Shown: positions 45,056 through 55,000 of the stretch, one piece after another | Position numbering within the stretch: position 1 is the first letter of the stretch | How the letters are laid out: every line of letters begins with the position of its first letter | NCBI GenBank assembly: GCA_024233345.1 | Contig: JACKPT010000002.1 | Span: forward strand, 186,001 to 250,000 | DNA: 64,000 nucleotides | Reading direction: 5' to 3' | Source: Verrucomicrobiota bacterium | GTDB taxonomy: Bacteria; Verrucomicrobiota; Kiritimatiellia; CAIVKH01 | Notes under the pieces: generated by a model | What the model was told of the DNA's origin: nothing | The model's database searches: none | The model's input: only the letters and a program-made list of their open reading frames with translations | Made by a program: the position numbers and the translations under genes

Positions 45056-45987
45056 AATGGATCGGGTTGGGAATTGTCGCGGCTGGCATGATGTTGGGGT
45101 GCGCCACCCGTCAACCGAATCCCCCTCCGGCAAGGCCGGAAACGGATCCGATGATCGCGCAGTGGACCGCCAATGCCCAACAGGCCTATGACCGGGGTAC
45201 CATCGCCCAGGCGGTGACTCTCTATCAGATGGCGCTGGAGCGGGCAACGATGGCGGATGACAGCGCGGCGATCGGCCAGATTGCCTACGCCCTGGCCACC
45301 TGCGAGGCCACCCTTGGCAACCTTGAGCAAGCCCGGGCCTCTCTGATGACTGCAGAACGAGCGCTCAAGCGGAGTGGTTCATCCACCGCTGAAGCGGTAT
45401 TGCTGGATGCCTCCCTTGCCCGCAGGCTGGGGGACATGGATACCGCCGCCGACCTTTTGGGCTCCCTGCCCTTCCGAGACCTGTCGGTCGACCAGAATGT
45501 CCAGGCCAATCTGCTGCGGGCGCTTGTCGCCTGTGACCGGAATCAACTGAGCGAAGCGGAAGGCTATCTGGCGGCGGCGGAAAGCCTGTTGCCGAAAAAA
45601 CCGGCCCCCCTCGAACTCGCCCGGCTGCATGAGGTCGCGGGCAGACTGTATACCCTTTCCAACCGGTTGCCGCTCGCCGCTGACCACTATGACCAGCAGG
45701 CTCTGATGCTTCGAAAGGCCGGACGCTATCGGGAAATGGCCGATGCGCTGAATCGCTCCGGGGATGTCTGGATGCAAATGAACAAGGTGGAGCAGGCGGG
45801 GGACCGCTATTATCGTGCGGCCCGCAGTTTCATGGCCCAGGGCGATTCCATCGCGGCACTCCAGGTCATTGACAAGGTGGTTTCACTGGATCGGGAAGGG
45901 CTTGAAGATTCGGATGTGATGCGGGAGATCGCCTCGCTGTTTGAGGAAATCAAAAACGGCATCGCCGTCCCGACCCCGGTTGAATAA
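45052..45987 (+). CDS. TPR-containing lipoprotein
   Basis: 311 residues from ATG 45052, which overlaps the mlaD stop. Signal peptide with lipobox MLGC (Cys17), so the mature protein is lipid-anchored to a membrane. It holds about six TPR-like helical repeats (AQQAYDRGTIAQAVTLYQMALERA; LPLAADHYDQQALMLRKAGRYREMA). Position behind mlaD suggests it is an accessory of the lipid-transport complex; no enzymatic motif is visible. Confidence 0.78.
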   Translation: MKWIGLGIVAAGMMLGCATRQPNPPPARPETDPMIAQWTANAQQAYDRGTIAQAVTLYQMALERATMADDSAAIGQIAYALATCEATLGNLEQARASLMTAERALKRSGSSTAEAVLLDASLARRLGDMDTAADLLGSLPFRDLSVDQNVQANLLRALVACDRNQLSEAEGYLAAAESLLPKKPAPLELARLHEVAGRLYTLSNRLPLAADHYDQQALMLRKAGRYREMADALNRSGDVWMQMNKVEQAGDRYYRAARSFMAQGDSIAALQVIDKVVSLDREGLEDSDVMREIASLFEEIKNGIAVPTPVE

Positions 45988-46028
45988 ACGCTACCCCGGC
46001 ATCGTCTGACCGGAGAAAGGAGAATGCC

Positions 46029-46502
46029 ATGTTGCGACGATTGATGCTTTGGATGCTGCTGATGGTGGCATTGACGCCCCCCGGACTTGCTGCTGCACCG
46101 ACTTCCATGCAGGTGCAGGTTCAACAGACACCCATGCGGGAAAGCCCTTCTTTTCTCGGCCGCGTAGTGACCACGGTGTCGTACGGGGATTCCCTCCAGC
46201 TCATCCAAGCGACCCGGGGATGGATGCAGGTCCGGGCAACTGATGGAACCATCGGCTGGCTGCATGAATCGGCCCTGACCCCCAAAAAAGTCACCCTGAA
46301 GTCCGGCGCGGAATCGGTACAAACCACCGCGGATACCCGCGAGGTCGCGCTGGCGGGTAAAGGATTCAGCGAAACCGTGGAGAAACAATACCAGGCCGAA
46401 AATCAAGCCATCGATTTTACCTGGCTTGATCGCATGGATACCTTTGCCGTTCCTGAGCAGGCCAAAATCGATTTTCTGAAACAGGGAGGGCTCCAGCCAT
46501 GA
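46029..46502 (+). CDS. Secreted SH3b-domain protein
   Basis: 157 residues. Signal peptide (LMLWMLLMVALTPPGLAAA, about 5-23), then a bacterial SH3 domain: PMRESPSFLGRVVTTVSYGDSLQLIQATRGWMQVRATDGTIGWLHESAL, with the expected Gly-Trp near the end. SH3b domains bind peptidoglycan or peptides. The C-terminal segment is charged and helical. It overlaps the M48 protease gene by ATGA and is 41 bases after the TPR lipoprotein. Confidence 0.78.
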   Translation: MLRRLMLWMLLMVALTPPGLAAAPTSMQVQVQQTPMRESPSFLGRVVTTVSYGDSLQLIQATRGWMQVRATDGTIGWLHESALTPKKVTLKSGAESVQTTADTREVALAGKGFSETVEKQYQAENQAIDFTWLDRMDTFAVPEQAKIDFLKQGGLQP

Positions 46503-47419
46503 TACGAGGCCTCCGTTGGGTGGGGTGGGGTATTGCCCTGATGGTTTGTCCGCTGGTCATGCTGCTGTCCGGTTGCACAACCGTGGTCGAAGGGGTGGCG
46601 GAAGTCGGGAAAGCTACCGGCGTGGTCACCGAGCAACAGGCGACCTCGATGGTGCGCACGGCCCGGGCAATTGACAAATCCTTTGAGGACATCACCCCCG
46701 AACAGGAATACTATCTTGGGCGCGCGGTCGGGGCGACCATCCTGACCCGGTATTCGGTGTATCGGGATGAACAACTCACGCGCTATGTCAACCTGCTGGG
46801 GCAGTCTCTCGCGCTTTTCTCGGACAAGCCGCTGACCTACAAAGGCTATTCTTTTCTGGTGCTCGACAGCGATGAAATCAACGCGTTCGCCGCTCCCGGC
46901 GGATACATCTTTGTGACCCGGGGGATGCTGGGCTTGTGCCGGAGCGAGGACGAGCTGGCTGCGGTACTGGCCCATGAGATTGGTCATGTTCAAATGGCCC
47001 ATGCGCTGAAGGCGATCCGCACCAGCCGGTTGACCTCGGCCTTTACCATCCTCGGGGCCGAGGCGGCTCGTACCTTCGGCGGTTCCGACCTCGCCGAATT
47101 GACGGACGCTTTCGAGGGCAGTATCAGCGACATGTCCCAGACCTTGATGAACAGCGGTTATGCCCGCAGCCAGGAGAAGGAAGCAGATCTCGCCGCCATC
47201 CAGATTCTCAAACGCGCGGGCTATGACCCGAACGCACTGGTACGAATGCTCCAAACCATGGGGCATGACCTGAAACCTGGCGGCCCGGACTTTGCGAAAA
47301 CCCACCCCCCCCCGGAAGCCCGGATCGCCGGGTTGCGCTCGGTGCTTCCCGAACATGGACCCCAGCCCGTTCCGGCTGCCCGGAAAGCACGGTTTGCCCA
47401 GGCCATGAACGGACTCTGA
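46499..47419 (+). CDS. M48-family zinc metalloprotease lipoprotein
   Basis: 306 residues. Signal peptide with lipobox LLSGC (Cys26). Zinc site His159-Glu160-x-x-His163 in VLAHEIGHVQ, and the third ligand Glu in KEADLAAIQIL some 60 residues on, match the M48 (BepA/LoiP-type) family. Outer-membrane or periplasmic proteases of this type clear misfolded outer-membrane proteins, consistent with its place at the end of the lipid-transport/envelope cluster. Follows the SH3 gene with ATGA overlap. Confidence 0.87.
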   Translation: MIRGLRWVGWGIALMVCPLVMLLSGCTTVVEGVAEVGKATGVVTEQQATSMVRTARAIDKSFEDITPEQEYYLGRAVGATILTRYSVYRDEQLTRYVNLLGQSLALFSDKPLTYKGYSFLVLDSDEINAFAAPGGYIFVTRGMLGLCRSEDELAAVLAHEIGHVQMAHALKAIRTSRLTSAFTILGAEAARTFGGSDLAELTDAFEGSISDMSQTLMNSGYARSQEKEADLAAIQILKRAGYDPNALVRMLQTMGHDLKPGGPDFAKTHPPPEARIAGLRSVLPEHGPQPVPAARKARFAQAMNGL

Positions 47420-47434
47420 TTTTTCCCACCCCTC

Positions 47435-49561
47435 ATGCCCGCGCCCAACCATGCCCTGTCCCGATTCAAGCACGCACTGCTGATCGCGCTGACTGCATTC
47501 GCCATCGCCACCGGGCTGCACTGGATGGGGGCATTGCAGGGATTGGAGAACATTACCTGGACCTGGCGGGTCAAGCTGGGGGCGGGCACTGGCCCGGCTA
47601 CCCATACCATCAAATTGATTGCGGTTGACCAGGCGAGCTTGAATTGGGCTGAACAAACCATTGGCGAAACCTGGCCATGGCCTCGCCAACTGTATGACTA
47701 TCTGCTCGAGGTCTGCGAGTGGTCCGGAGCAAAATCCGTCTGTTTCGATGTCCTGTATACCGAGGCTTCATCCTGGGGGCGCTATGATGATGAGGCCTTT
47801 GCGGCAGGGATCACCCGCAATGGGGCGGTCGCTCTCCCGGTGTTTCTGGGCGAGACCGGGATTCGGGAGCCTCCATGGCCCATGGAAGTGCCACGCCCGC
47901 CCATCCTGATCGAACCCGGAGGTGATGCCGGGCTCCCCCTGGAACCGCGGGCAACCTTTCCCACGGATTTGCTGGCAACCAATGCGGCCCTCCTGGCATC
48001 GGTCAAAGCTGATCCGGACGCAGATGGCGTTTTTCGTGCGGTGCACCCCGTATCGCTTTTCGGCGGCGTTGCGGTACCCTCCCTCGGGTTGGCCGCCTAT
48101 CTGGCGCCGATCGTGGACACCAGCGAAGTCTTCGTTACGTCGACCCCAGGGCAGTTGCGGGTGGGGGACCGCAAGATCCCTCTGGATCGTCAGGGTCGGG
48201 CGATCCTGCGGTTTCGCGGCGACACCGGCACCCACGAAGCCATCTCCGCCGCCGCCGTCCTGCAAACCGCCGCGCAATTGACGGAAGGAACAGCCCCTGT
48301 ATTGAGCCGCGATGTATTCCGGGATGCCCATGTGTTTATCGGATTCACCGCCCCCGGTCTCAAGGATCTGCGCTCCACCCCGGTGGCTGGCGATTATCCC
48401 GGCGTGGAAATTCATATGACCTTTCTCGACAACCTGCTCAGCGGGGATCTCATTCGATCCTTCCCGTTTGGTCTTGCCATGCTCCTGATCGCCCTGAGCA
48501 CAGGAGCCACTGTCCTGCTGGTCATGCTGGTTAACCGGATGGGCGGGAAGCTGCTCGTCATGACCCTCTTCCTGCTGCTGCCCCTTGGGGTGGGGTGGAT
48601 CATGTATGGTCACAATTCGACCTGGCCTGTTGCGTATCATGGCCTGGCCACCCTGCTGGGACTCGGGATCGCAGTAGTCTTTCAATATGCGGTGGAGGGA
48701 AAACAGAAACGGTTTATCAAACAGGCGTTCAAACACTATCTCAGCGGAGAAGTCATTGAACAAATGCTGGCTGATCCCACCCGCCTCCAACTGGGCGGCG
48801 AGAAAAAAGAGCTCACGATTTTCTTTTCAGACCTTCAGGGCTTTTCCGGCATCTCGGAAAGACTTGGCCCCACCGAATTGACCTCCCTGCTCAACGATTA
48901 CCTGTCGGAGATGACGGACATTCTTCTCGAGGAGGGGGGCACACTCGATAAATATGAGGGCGATGCGATCATTGCTTTCTGGAATGCCCCGGTGGATCAA
49001 TCTGATCACGCAGCCCGGTGCTGCCGGGCTGCCCTGCGTTGTCAACAACGACTGCTGGAACGAGGTCCTGATTTTGAAGCCGTGGCCGGTCAGCCCCTGG
49101 TCATGCGCATTGGCATTCACACCGGACCGGTTGTGGTCGGCAACATGGGCTCGGCCAACCGGTTCAATTATACCGTGCTGGGCGATGCCGCCAACCTGGC
49201 TTCCCGTCTTGAGGGCGCGAATAAATTTACCCATACCCAACTGATGATTTCCGAAGCCACATGGTGCCGTCTGGGCCGGGACCGGGCCGGCCGTTGCCTC
49301 GGCTCGCTGCGGGTGGTGGGCCGCAAAACCCCGGTCAAGGTCTATGAACTCTTTCCTCCCGATCAGTCCATGCCCGAATGGACGACCCGGTGGAATGATG
49401 CCATTGCCGCAGTCGAGAAAGGTCATTGGACCCGGGCGCTTGATCTGTTTGAAACCATTCCCGAGCAGCCTTTGCGTACCCGGTATCTCGACCAGTTGCG
49501 CGGGTTGTGTGAGGGAACCGTGTCGGAATGGGATGGTGTTTGGGTGCTCGATGGAAAGTAG
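47435..49561 (+). CDS. CHASE2-domain class III adenylate/guanylate cyclase
   Basis: 708 residues. N-terminal membrane helix (about 13-30), an extracytoplasmic CHASE2 sensor (about 40-340), three membrane helices (about 345-420) and a class III nucleotide cyclase domain (about 455-640). Metal-binding Asp466 (FSDLQGFS) and Asp510 (YEGDAIIAFW) are present, along with Lys in LDKYEGD and Asp in VLGDAANLASR, which favour ATP as substrate; the Asn-x-x-x-Arg transition-state pair is also there. Expected product: cAMP in response to an external signal. The MBL-fold gene follows after 9 bases. Confidence 0.9.
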   Translation: MPAPNHALSRFKHALLIALTAFAIATGLHWMGALQGLENITWTWRVKLGAGTGPATHTIKLIAVDQASLNWAEQTIGETWPWPRQLYDYLLEVCEWSGAKSVCFDVLYTEASSWGRYDDEAFAAGITRNGAVALPVFLGETGIREPPWPMEVPRPPILIEPGGDAGLPLEPRATFPTDLLATNAALLASVKADPDADGVFRAVHPVSLFGGVAVPSLGLAAYLAPIVDTSEVFVTSTPGQLRVGDRKIPLDRQGRAILRFRGDTGTHEAISAAAVLQTAAQLTEGTAPVLSRDVFRDAHVFIGFTAPGLKDLRSTPVAGDYPGVEIHMTFLDNLLSGDLIRSFPFGLAMLLIALSTGATVLLVMLVNRMGGKLLVMTLFLLLPLGVGWIMYGHNSTWPVAYHGLATLLGLGIAVVFQYAVEGKQKRFIKQAFKHYLSGEVIEQMLADPTRLQLGGEKKELTIFFSDLQGFSGISERLGPTELTSLLNDYLSEMTDILLEEGGTLDKYEGDAIIAFWNAPVDQSDHAARCCRAALRCQQRLLERGPDFEAVAGQPLVMRIGIHTGPVVVGNMGSANRFNYTVLGDAANLASRLEGANKFTHTQLMISEATWCRLGRDRAGRCLGSLRVVGRKTPVKVYELFPPDQSMPEWTTRWNDAIAAVEKGHWTRALDLFETIPEQPLRTRYLDQLRGLCEGTVSEWDGVWVLDGK

Positions 49562-49570
49562 GATGAGGCG

Positions 49571-50434
49571 ATGAAGGTGATGGTCGGCGGCGCTCGCGGT
49601 TCCGGTCCGCGTCACGAACCGGAGTATGCCCGCTATGGTGGCGATACCACCTGCTACTGGGTGGAAGGACAAGGAGGCGAATCCATTCTTCTCGACGCCG
49701 GGACCGGTCTGGCCCGGATCGGATCGGCGCTCGACGCCAGCTCCGCCTCCGGCGATGTCCTGATGCTATTCACGCATGGTCATCTGGACCATCTGGCCGG
49801 ACTGCCCGGTTGCAATTGGTTGGGCCGCCCCGACCGCCGGTTGATTCTCGGAACCGGAACCAGCGGGGAGGTATCGGTTCGGGAAGCCATCGCCCGATTG
49901 TTCTCCTCCCCGTTGTGGCCCTGCCCATGGGAAGATGCCATTGGGCCCGCGCGCTGGATTCAGGTCGAGGAGGGCCTCGGCGCTTCACCGACTTGGTTTG
50001 GCGGCTTTGCCATCGCCGCGATGCCCCTGGTCCATCCCGGAGGCAGCACCGCGTACCGGATCGATGAACCGTCCACCGGGGCCTCCATCGTCTTTGCCAC
50101 CGACCTGGAGTGGTCCGCCACGCCGGATCCGGATCGAAGGCAGTTCCTGGAATTTTGCCGCCATCCTTCCGCACCCTCCCTGATCATTCTCGATGGCCAG
50201 TACGCAGAATCGGAACTACCCGATCATGCCGGTTGGGGACATACCGCGCGGGAAGAAGCCTTGGGGATCGCCCAACAGGTCCGGGCTTCCGCTTGTTGGC
50301 TGACCCATCATGATCCCTCCGCCACCGATGACCAATTGGATCAGGTCCGAATCCAGCTTCAACGCCTATCGCCGACCTTCGATCTCGCCCGTTCCGGCTT
50401 AAGGTGCGTGTTGGGGCAGTCGGGACAACAATAA
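49571..50434 (+). CDS. MBL-fold metallohydrolase, possible cyclic-nucleotide phosphodiesterase
   Basis: 287 residues. Begins with the RGS-x-P/RYGGDT type opening (GGARGSGPRHEPEYARYGGDTTCYW), as in the beta-lactamase-fold subfamily that includes cAMP phosphodiesterase-like proteins. The metal motif HGHLDH is at residues 69-74, and further ligands can be seen at LVHPGG, FATDLEW and LTHHDP. Function in that subfamily is mostly unproven. Its position directly after an adenylate cyclase gene with a 9-base gap makes cyclic-nucleotide turnover a reasonable inference; a general hydrolase remains possible. Confidence 0.7.
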   Translation: MKVMVGGARGSGPRHEPEYARYGGDTTCYWVEGQGGESILLDAGTGLARIGSALDASSASGDVLMLFTHGHLDHLAGLPGCNWLGRPDRRLILGTGTSGEVSVREAIARLFSSPLWPCPWEDAIGPARWIQVEEGLGASPTWFGGFAIAAMPLVHPGGSTAYRIDEPSTGASIVFATDLEWSATPDPDRRQFLEFCRHPSAPSLIILDGQYAESELPDHAGWGHTAREEALGIAQQVRASACWLTHHDPSATDDQLDQVRIQLQRLSPTFDLARSGLRCVLGQSGQQ

Positions 50435-50503
50435 GCTGCGCCTCCGGCCACCCCCTGGTGAGCCTCATTGCAGTTCCGCCGCCCAGCAGGTACGATAACC
50501 CGG

Positions 50504-51886
50504 ATGACTTCGCAACCGTTCACTGTTCTGGATTTACCCGAGGCTCAGCTCGCCAATCTCAGTCGATTGGGCTACCTGACCATGACTCCGATCCAGGCCG
50601 CTGCGCTGCCCCTGGCGATGGCTGGCCGGGATCTCATCGCCCAGGCCAAAACCGGGAGCGGAAAAACGGCGGTGTTCGCTCTCGCGATACTCCATCAGTT
50701 GGACATGACCGATCGCTCGGTGCAGGCTCTGGTGCTTTGCCCAACCCGCGAACTCAGTTTGCAAGTGTCAGCAGAAATGCGCCGCCTCGCCCGGTTTCAG
50801 CAGAACATCAAGGTGACCACGGTATACGGCGGACAGCCGATCCATCTCCAAAAACAATCGCTCAAGCATGGCACCCATATCGTGGTGGGTACCCCGGGAC
50901 GCGTGAAGGACCACCTGGAACGAGGCTCCCTGGTTTTGGACCGGGTTCGGGCCGTGGTTCTGGATGAGGCCGACCGAATGCTTGAAATGGGCTTTGTTGC
51001 CGATATGGAAAGCATCCTGTCCGTGACTCCCCGCCGGCGCCAGACCCTCTTGTTTTCCGCCACCTTCCCGGATCATATCCAATCCCTCAGCACACGGTTT
51101 CAACGGGATCCCGAAAGGGTCCAGGTGGAGGATCAGCACAGCCTGGTGACGATTCAACAGCGGTTCTATCACTGTGGTGTTGGCGAAAAGCTGCAGGCCT
51201 TGTCCCTGATACTTTCCCACTACCAGCCCGCATCCGCCGTGGTCTTTTGTTCACGCAAGCAAACCACCCGGGAGGTTGGCTATGCCCTGGCCGCTCAGGG
51301 GGTGCATGTTGCGGTCCTCCATGGTGATCTCGGACAACGGGAGCGCGAGGAGGTGCTTGCCTGCTTTCAACACCAGAGCCTTTCGGTGCTGGTCGCCACC
51401 GATGTCGCGGCGAGAGGACTGGACATCAAAGAGTTGCCCGCGGTGATTCATTACGACCTGCCTCCGGATCCCTCCCTGTATATTCACCGCATTGGCCGCA
51501 CTGGCCGCGCCGGATGTACCGGGATCTCGATTGCCCTTTGTACCGAACAGGATGTGCATAAGGTAAGCCAGATTCATGCTGTGCAGCAAACCGACCTGCC
51601 CACCGTGCCGGTGGAAACCCTCGCCAGCCGTGGACGATTTACCGGTGAACCGCCCTGGATCACCTTCTGCATTGCCGGCGGCCGGAAAGAGAAGCACCGC
51701 CCCGGAGAAATACTGGGGGTGCTGACCCGCGATGGAATCGTTGGTGGCTCGGATGTCGGAAGGATTGATGTCATGGATCTCGCTTCCTTTGTTGCCGTCC
51801 GGAAACCTGCCGCTGCCGCCGCCGGAAAGCAGCTCAAGCGCGGCAGGATCAAAGGCCGTCCACTCCGGGTGCGGCAGCTCCCCTGA
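50504..51886 (+). CDS. dbpA: DEAD-box RNA helicase DbpA
   Basis: 460 residues, as in E. coli DbpA (457). The helicase core has the Q motif YLTMTPIQAAALP, motif I AKTGSGKTAVF, DEAD (LDEADRMLEMG), SAT, ARGLD and HRIGRTGRAG. The C-terminal ~75 residues (ITFCIAGGRKEKHRPGEILGVLTRD onward) form the DbpA RNA-binding domain that targets 23S rRNA hairpin 92, so it acts in large-subunit assembly. The ATG at 50504 is chosen over TTG 50468 by alignment of the start with family members. Confidence 0.92.
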   Translation: MTSQPFTVLDLPEAQLANLSRLGYLTMTPIQAAALPLAMAGRDLIAQAKTGSGKTAVFALAILHQLDMTDRSVQALVLCPTRELSLQVSAEMRRLARFQQNIKVTTVYGGQPIHLQKQSLKHGTHIVVGTPGRVKDHLERGSLVLDRVRAVVLDEADRMLEMGFVADMESILSVTPRRRQTLLFSATFPDHIQSLSTRFQRDPERVQVEDQHSLVTIQQRFYHCGVGEKLQALSLILSHYQPASAVVFCSRKQTTREVGYALAAQGVHVAVLHGDLGQREREEVLACFQHQSLSVLVATDVAARGLDIKELPAVIHYDLPPDPSLYIHRIGRTGRAGCTGISIALCTEQDVHKVSQIHAVQQTDLPTVPVETLASRGRFTGEPPWITFCIAGGRKEKHRPGEILGVLTRDGIVGGSDVGRIDVMDLASFVAVRKPAAAAAGKQLKRGRIKGRPLRVRQLP

Positions 51887-51962
51887 TCCCCACCGGTCTG
51901 TTTAAATCCTGTGTGAACGATGCCGGATCCGGTTTGATTTCCATTCAGATCACAAGATTTCA

Positions 51963-51990
51963 TTGAGCCAGACCGATCTCATGCTAGGGT
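51963..51990 (+). promoter_or_regulatory. Promoter of the large PEPCK-like gene
   Basis: TTGAGC at 51963-51968 and TAGGGT at 51985-51990 with a 16-base spacer and TG two bases before the -10 (an extended -10 form). Transcription would start near 51997, close to the inverted repeat in the leader. Confidence 0.5.
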
Positions 51991-52037
51991 TGTTTCTCCG
52001 GTGAGATACATCCTGCCGGTACATGAAGGAAACAACC
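51988..52037 (+). promoter_or_regulatory. Inverted repeat in the leader of the PEPCK-like gene
   Basis: GGTTGTTTC at 51988-51996 and GAAACAACC at 52029-52037 are perfect 9-base complements, 32 bases apart; a nested CCGG/CCGG pair lies between them. The ribosome-binding site (GGAGG, 52068-52072) is 30 bases downstream. It could be a bound operator or an mRNA fold that affects expression. Confidence 0.4.
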
Positions 52038-52079
52038 GTTCATGGACCGAGCCCTTTTCACCGTGTTGGAGGTTGCATC

Positions 52080-55000
52080 ATGGCTACACTAAATGAAGCG
52101 CTTGGATTCGGTACCGATCTTACCGCGGAGGATTCCCAGCGCGTGATGATCGAATACACCAATGTGAAGCTGGCCGCACTGGGACTGCCGGTTTATGGCC
52201 GGGAACAGGACTTTCCCTTTCTTGCCGTGGGGCAGTTTCTGCTTTCACGCTATCAGGAACAGCTTCGTCTGCTGTCCAATTACCACTGCCCCGCCGATCA
52301 ACGTATCCAGGCCTTTCTGGATGACTACCTGGGCGGCAATGGCCCCATCCCGCGGCTCCCCACCCAGACCTTTGTCCTCGACCGGCATGGCCTGGCCCGA
52401 ACCCTCTCCCTGCCGCCGGATGCGGATTTTTATGACTCGGGCATCATTCGTTCCTATCGTACCCTCAATGGCATCCTGCACAATCCGGTCAATGACCGCC
52501 GCACCACCCAGGGGGTATTCCATGTCGCTGAAGGCGGTTTGCCGGTAGCCGACGATAAAAAAACCGTGCCCAGGATTGCCTTCGCCCGTTTGCTGGCTCA
52601 TGCCCTGAACCCGCCGGCAGAGCTGATGCGATTGCCGTTTACCTCCACCCAGCAGGTGCCCGCAGAGGTGATGGTTTCCCTGTTGCTGCGGCCGGTGATC
52701 TGCCCGGAAATTCCCGGCTACCTCCCCCGGAAGAGCATGGAAATACGATTCTTTGTCCCCGGCAGCATGGTGGCAAACCTGGACTTTGTGGAATCGATCT
52801 TTGGCAATGCGGGCGATCCCTATCTCCCGGATAATAATGCCGGCCTGGACGCCGACCATTGGAGCGGTCATACCGGGTGTGTGATTCTTGCCCCGCATCT
52901 GACCCAACTCACCAAGAAGGAGCTGGGGTTGCCCTGCGAGGATGATGCCACGCCGCGACAACGCCGGAATGGCATGTTCTGGCGGGATCCTGACGAGCGC
53001 TATAATGATGGATCGCCCTTTAAAATCACCGCCCGGGATACCCGCGGCGTGATGGTCACCATCATCGCCGATAACTACTTCGGCTACTGCAAAAAAGAAG
53101 TCAAAACCCAGATCAGCTATGCGGCCAACCTATATGGACTGTGTGAAGAGGAACACGCCGGAGGTGCACGGGTGTTTCCCCGGTACGACCTCGGGGAAGC
53201 CTTTCGCATGCATAGTTTGATTCCGGACAATGGCCAGACCTTTGCGGAGGTTGTGGAACACTATGGCTCTCTGATGGACCTCCGCCCGGAAGGCTACGGG
53301 GTGGACAAAACCTACCCCCGGATCGTCTACCTCCCGGAAGATGCTCATATTACCCTCGATACCCAGAAAATCGTCTGGATCCGCGAGGGGGAAGAGCGGG
53401 GACTGAAACTCCTGCCGGAGCATGTGTATGTCTATCCCTCCGGTTATAAGATCATGATGCTCCACCCATCGCGGGAGAGCCGGTGGCGGCTGGTCGGAGA
53501 AGTCGCGGAAGGAACGGTATGCCATAAACCCTGTACCGTATCCGGGGGCGGAAAATCGGAGATCTCCAAGCCGATTTCCGATGCGATGATCGACGGACCG
53601 GTCTTTGTTGCCGACCTCAAGCGCGACTTCGACCTGGTGGATGAGATCATCAACAAGGACTACTCCACCCGATTCCGTATCCCCCGGGAAAACCACACCA
53701 GCCGATCCATCCTCAGCCCCAAACGGACCCTTGGATCGGTGATCAAACTTCTCACCCCCTCCTCGGAAAACAGCCAGGAGTTCAATCAGTGGCTCGCGGG
53801 TATTCCCCAGTCGGTGAAGGACCTGGTCTTTATTGTGAAACGATATCACAAAGCCGACTGGGGCGAGGAATGGCGCAACCGGTTCAGTGTCGATACCATC
53901 AACGGAAAGCCGGGCTATGAACTGCGCTACCGCAATCACAAAATCAATACCCGCTATGTCCGGGTGGGCTACACCGATGATGGCTCCTGGCGCATTTTCG
54001 GGGTTCGCAAGGACTATATTCCCTCACAGAAACTTTCCATCGAGGATGATATCACCGCTTCCGTGGTGGTGCCGTCCCGGGTTTTGCCGAATCTCGAACC
54101 GGGCTTCTCTTATCCCTCCGCAAAGCTGATCGAAAACTGCGAATTTCGCTTCTTCCAGAGGCCCGACGACGCCATTGTCCGCGGGTATGACCGGAAAACC
54201 GAGGCCGACATGGCCCGCTCCAATAATTTCTTCTGCAACTACGAACCGTTGGATCACGCGGCCGGCAAGGAGATCGTTGAGGATGCCATCCGGTTCGGCC
54301 AGTTCACCCCGGTGATGCAGGAGATGCTGCAGCGGTTTGCTGCCGCGGACCGGCCGGACTATGTCGTCACCCCCGCGCACCCGCGAATTGTCGATGGCAA
54401 GCCGACCAAGAATCCCCGCTATCTTCAGAATCGACCGGACCTCGAAACCCCCATGGCCTGGTACCTCGCCGATGTTGCCTGCCGACTGTATCGGAAGATC
54501 CCCCTCGATCAGCCGGTCCCGAATCCGGTGCATGCGGTCTTGCCGGGGCGGCGAAACAATCCCCCCGAGGGTCATGTTCGGGCCTTGAGTTGTTTCAATC
54601 CGATCCACTACATGGAACTGCCCGAACTGTTCATGGAGTTCATCGCGAGCATCACCGGCAAATCGCCTTCCACCACCGGGGCCGGCTCTGAAGGCGCCCT
54701 GACCAAGGGACCGTTCAATGCCCTGTTGCCGGTACATGACCTGAATAATGCCCTGATCTCCATGATCCTGACCGGCTATGATGCCTTTATTACTTCCGCA
54801 GGCTGTGTCGGACCCAAGTACCGGGTCGATCATGATGTTAGCCTCGTGGTGCCGGAACTATGGGCTCGCATGAGCCCCGAGGAACGGACCCCCAGGGCCT
54901 TGATTGCCCAGGGTTGCCTGGAACCGGTCACCGACTTCACCTATGAAGGGCGCACCATTCCCGCCTCCCTGCTCGGATATCGCATGACCGCACGGTTCAT

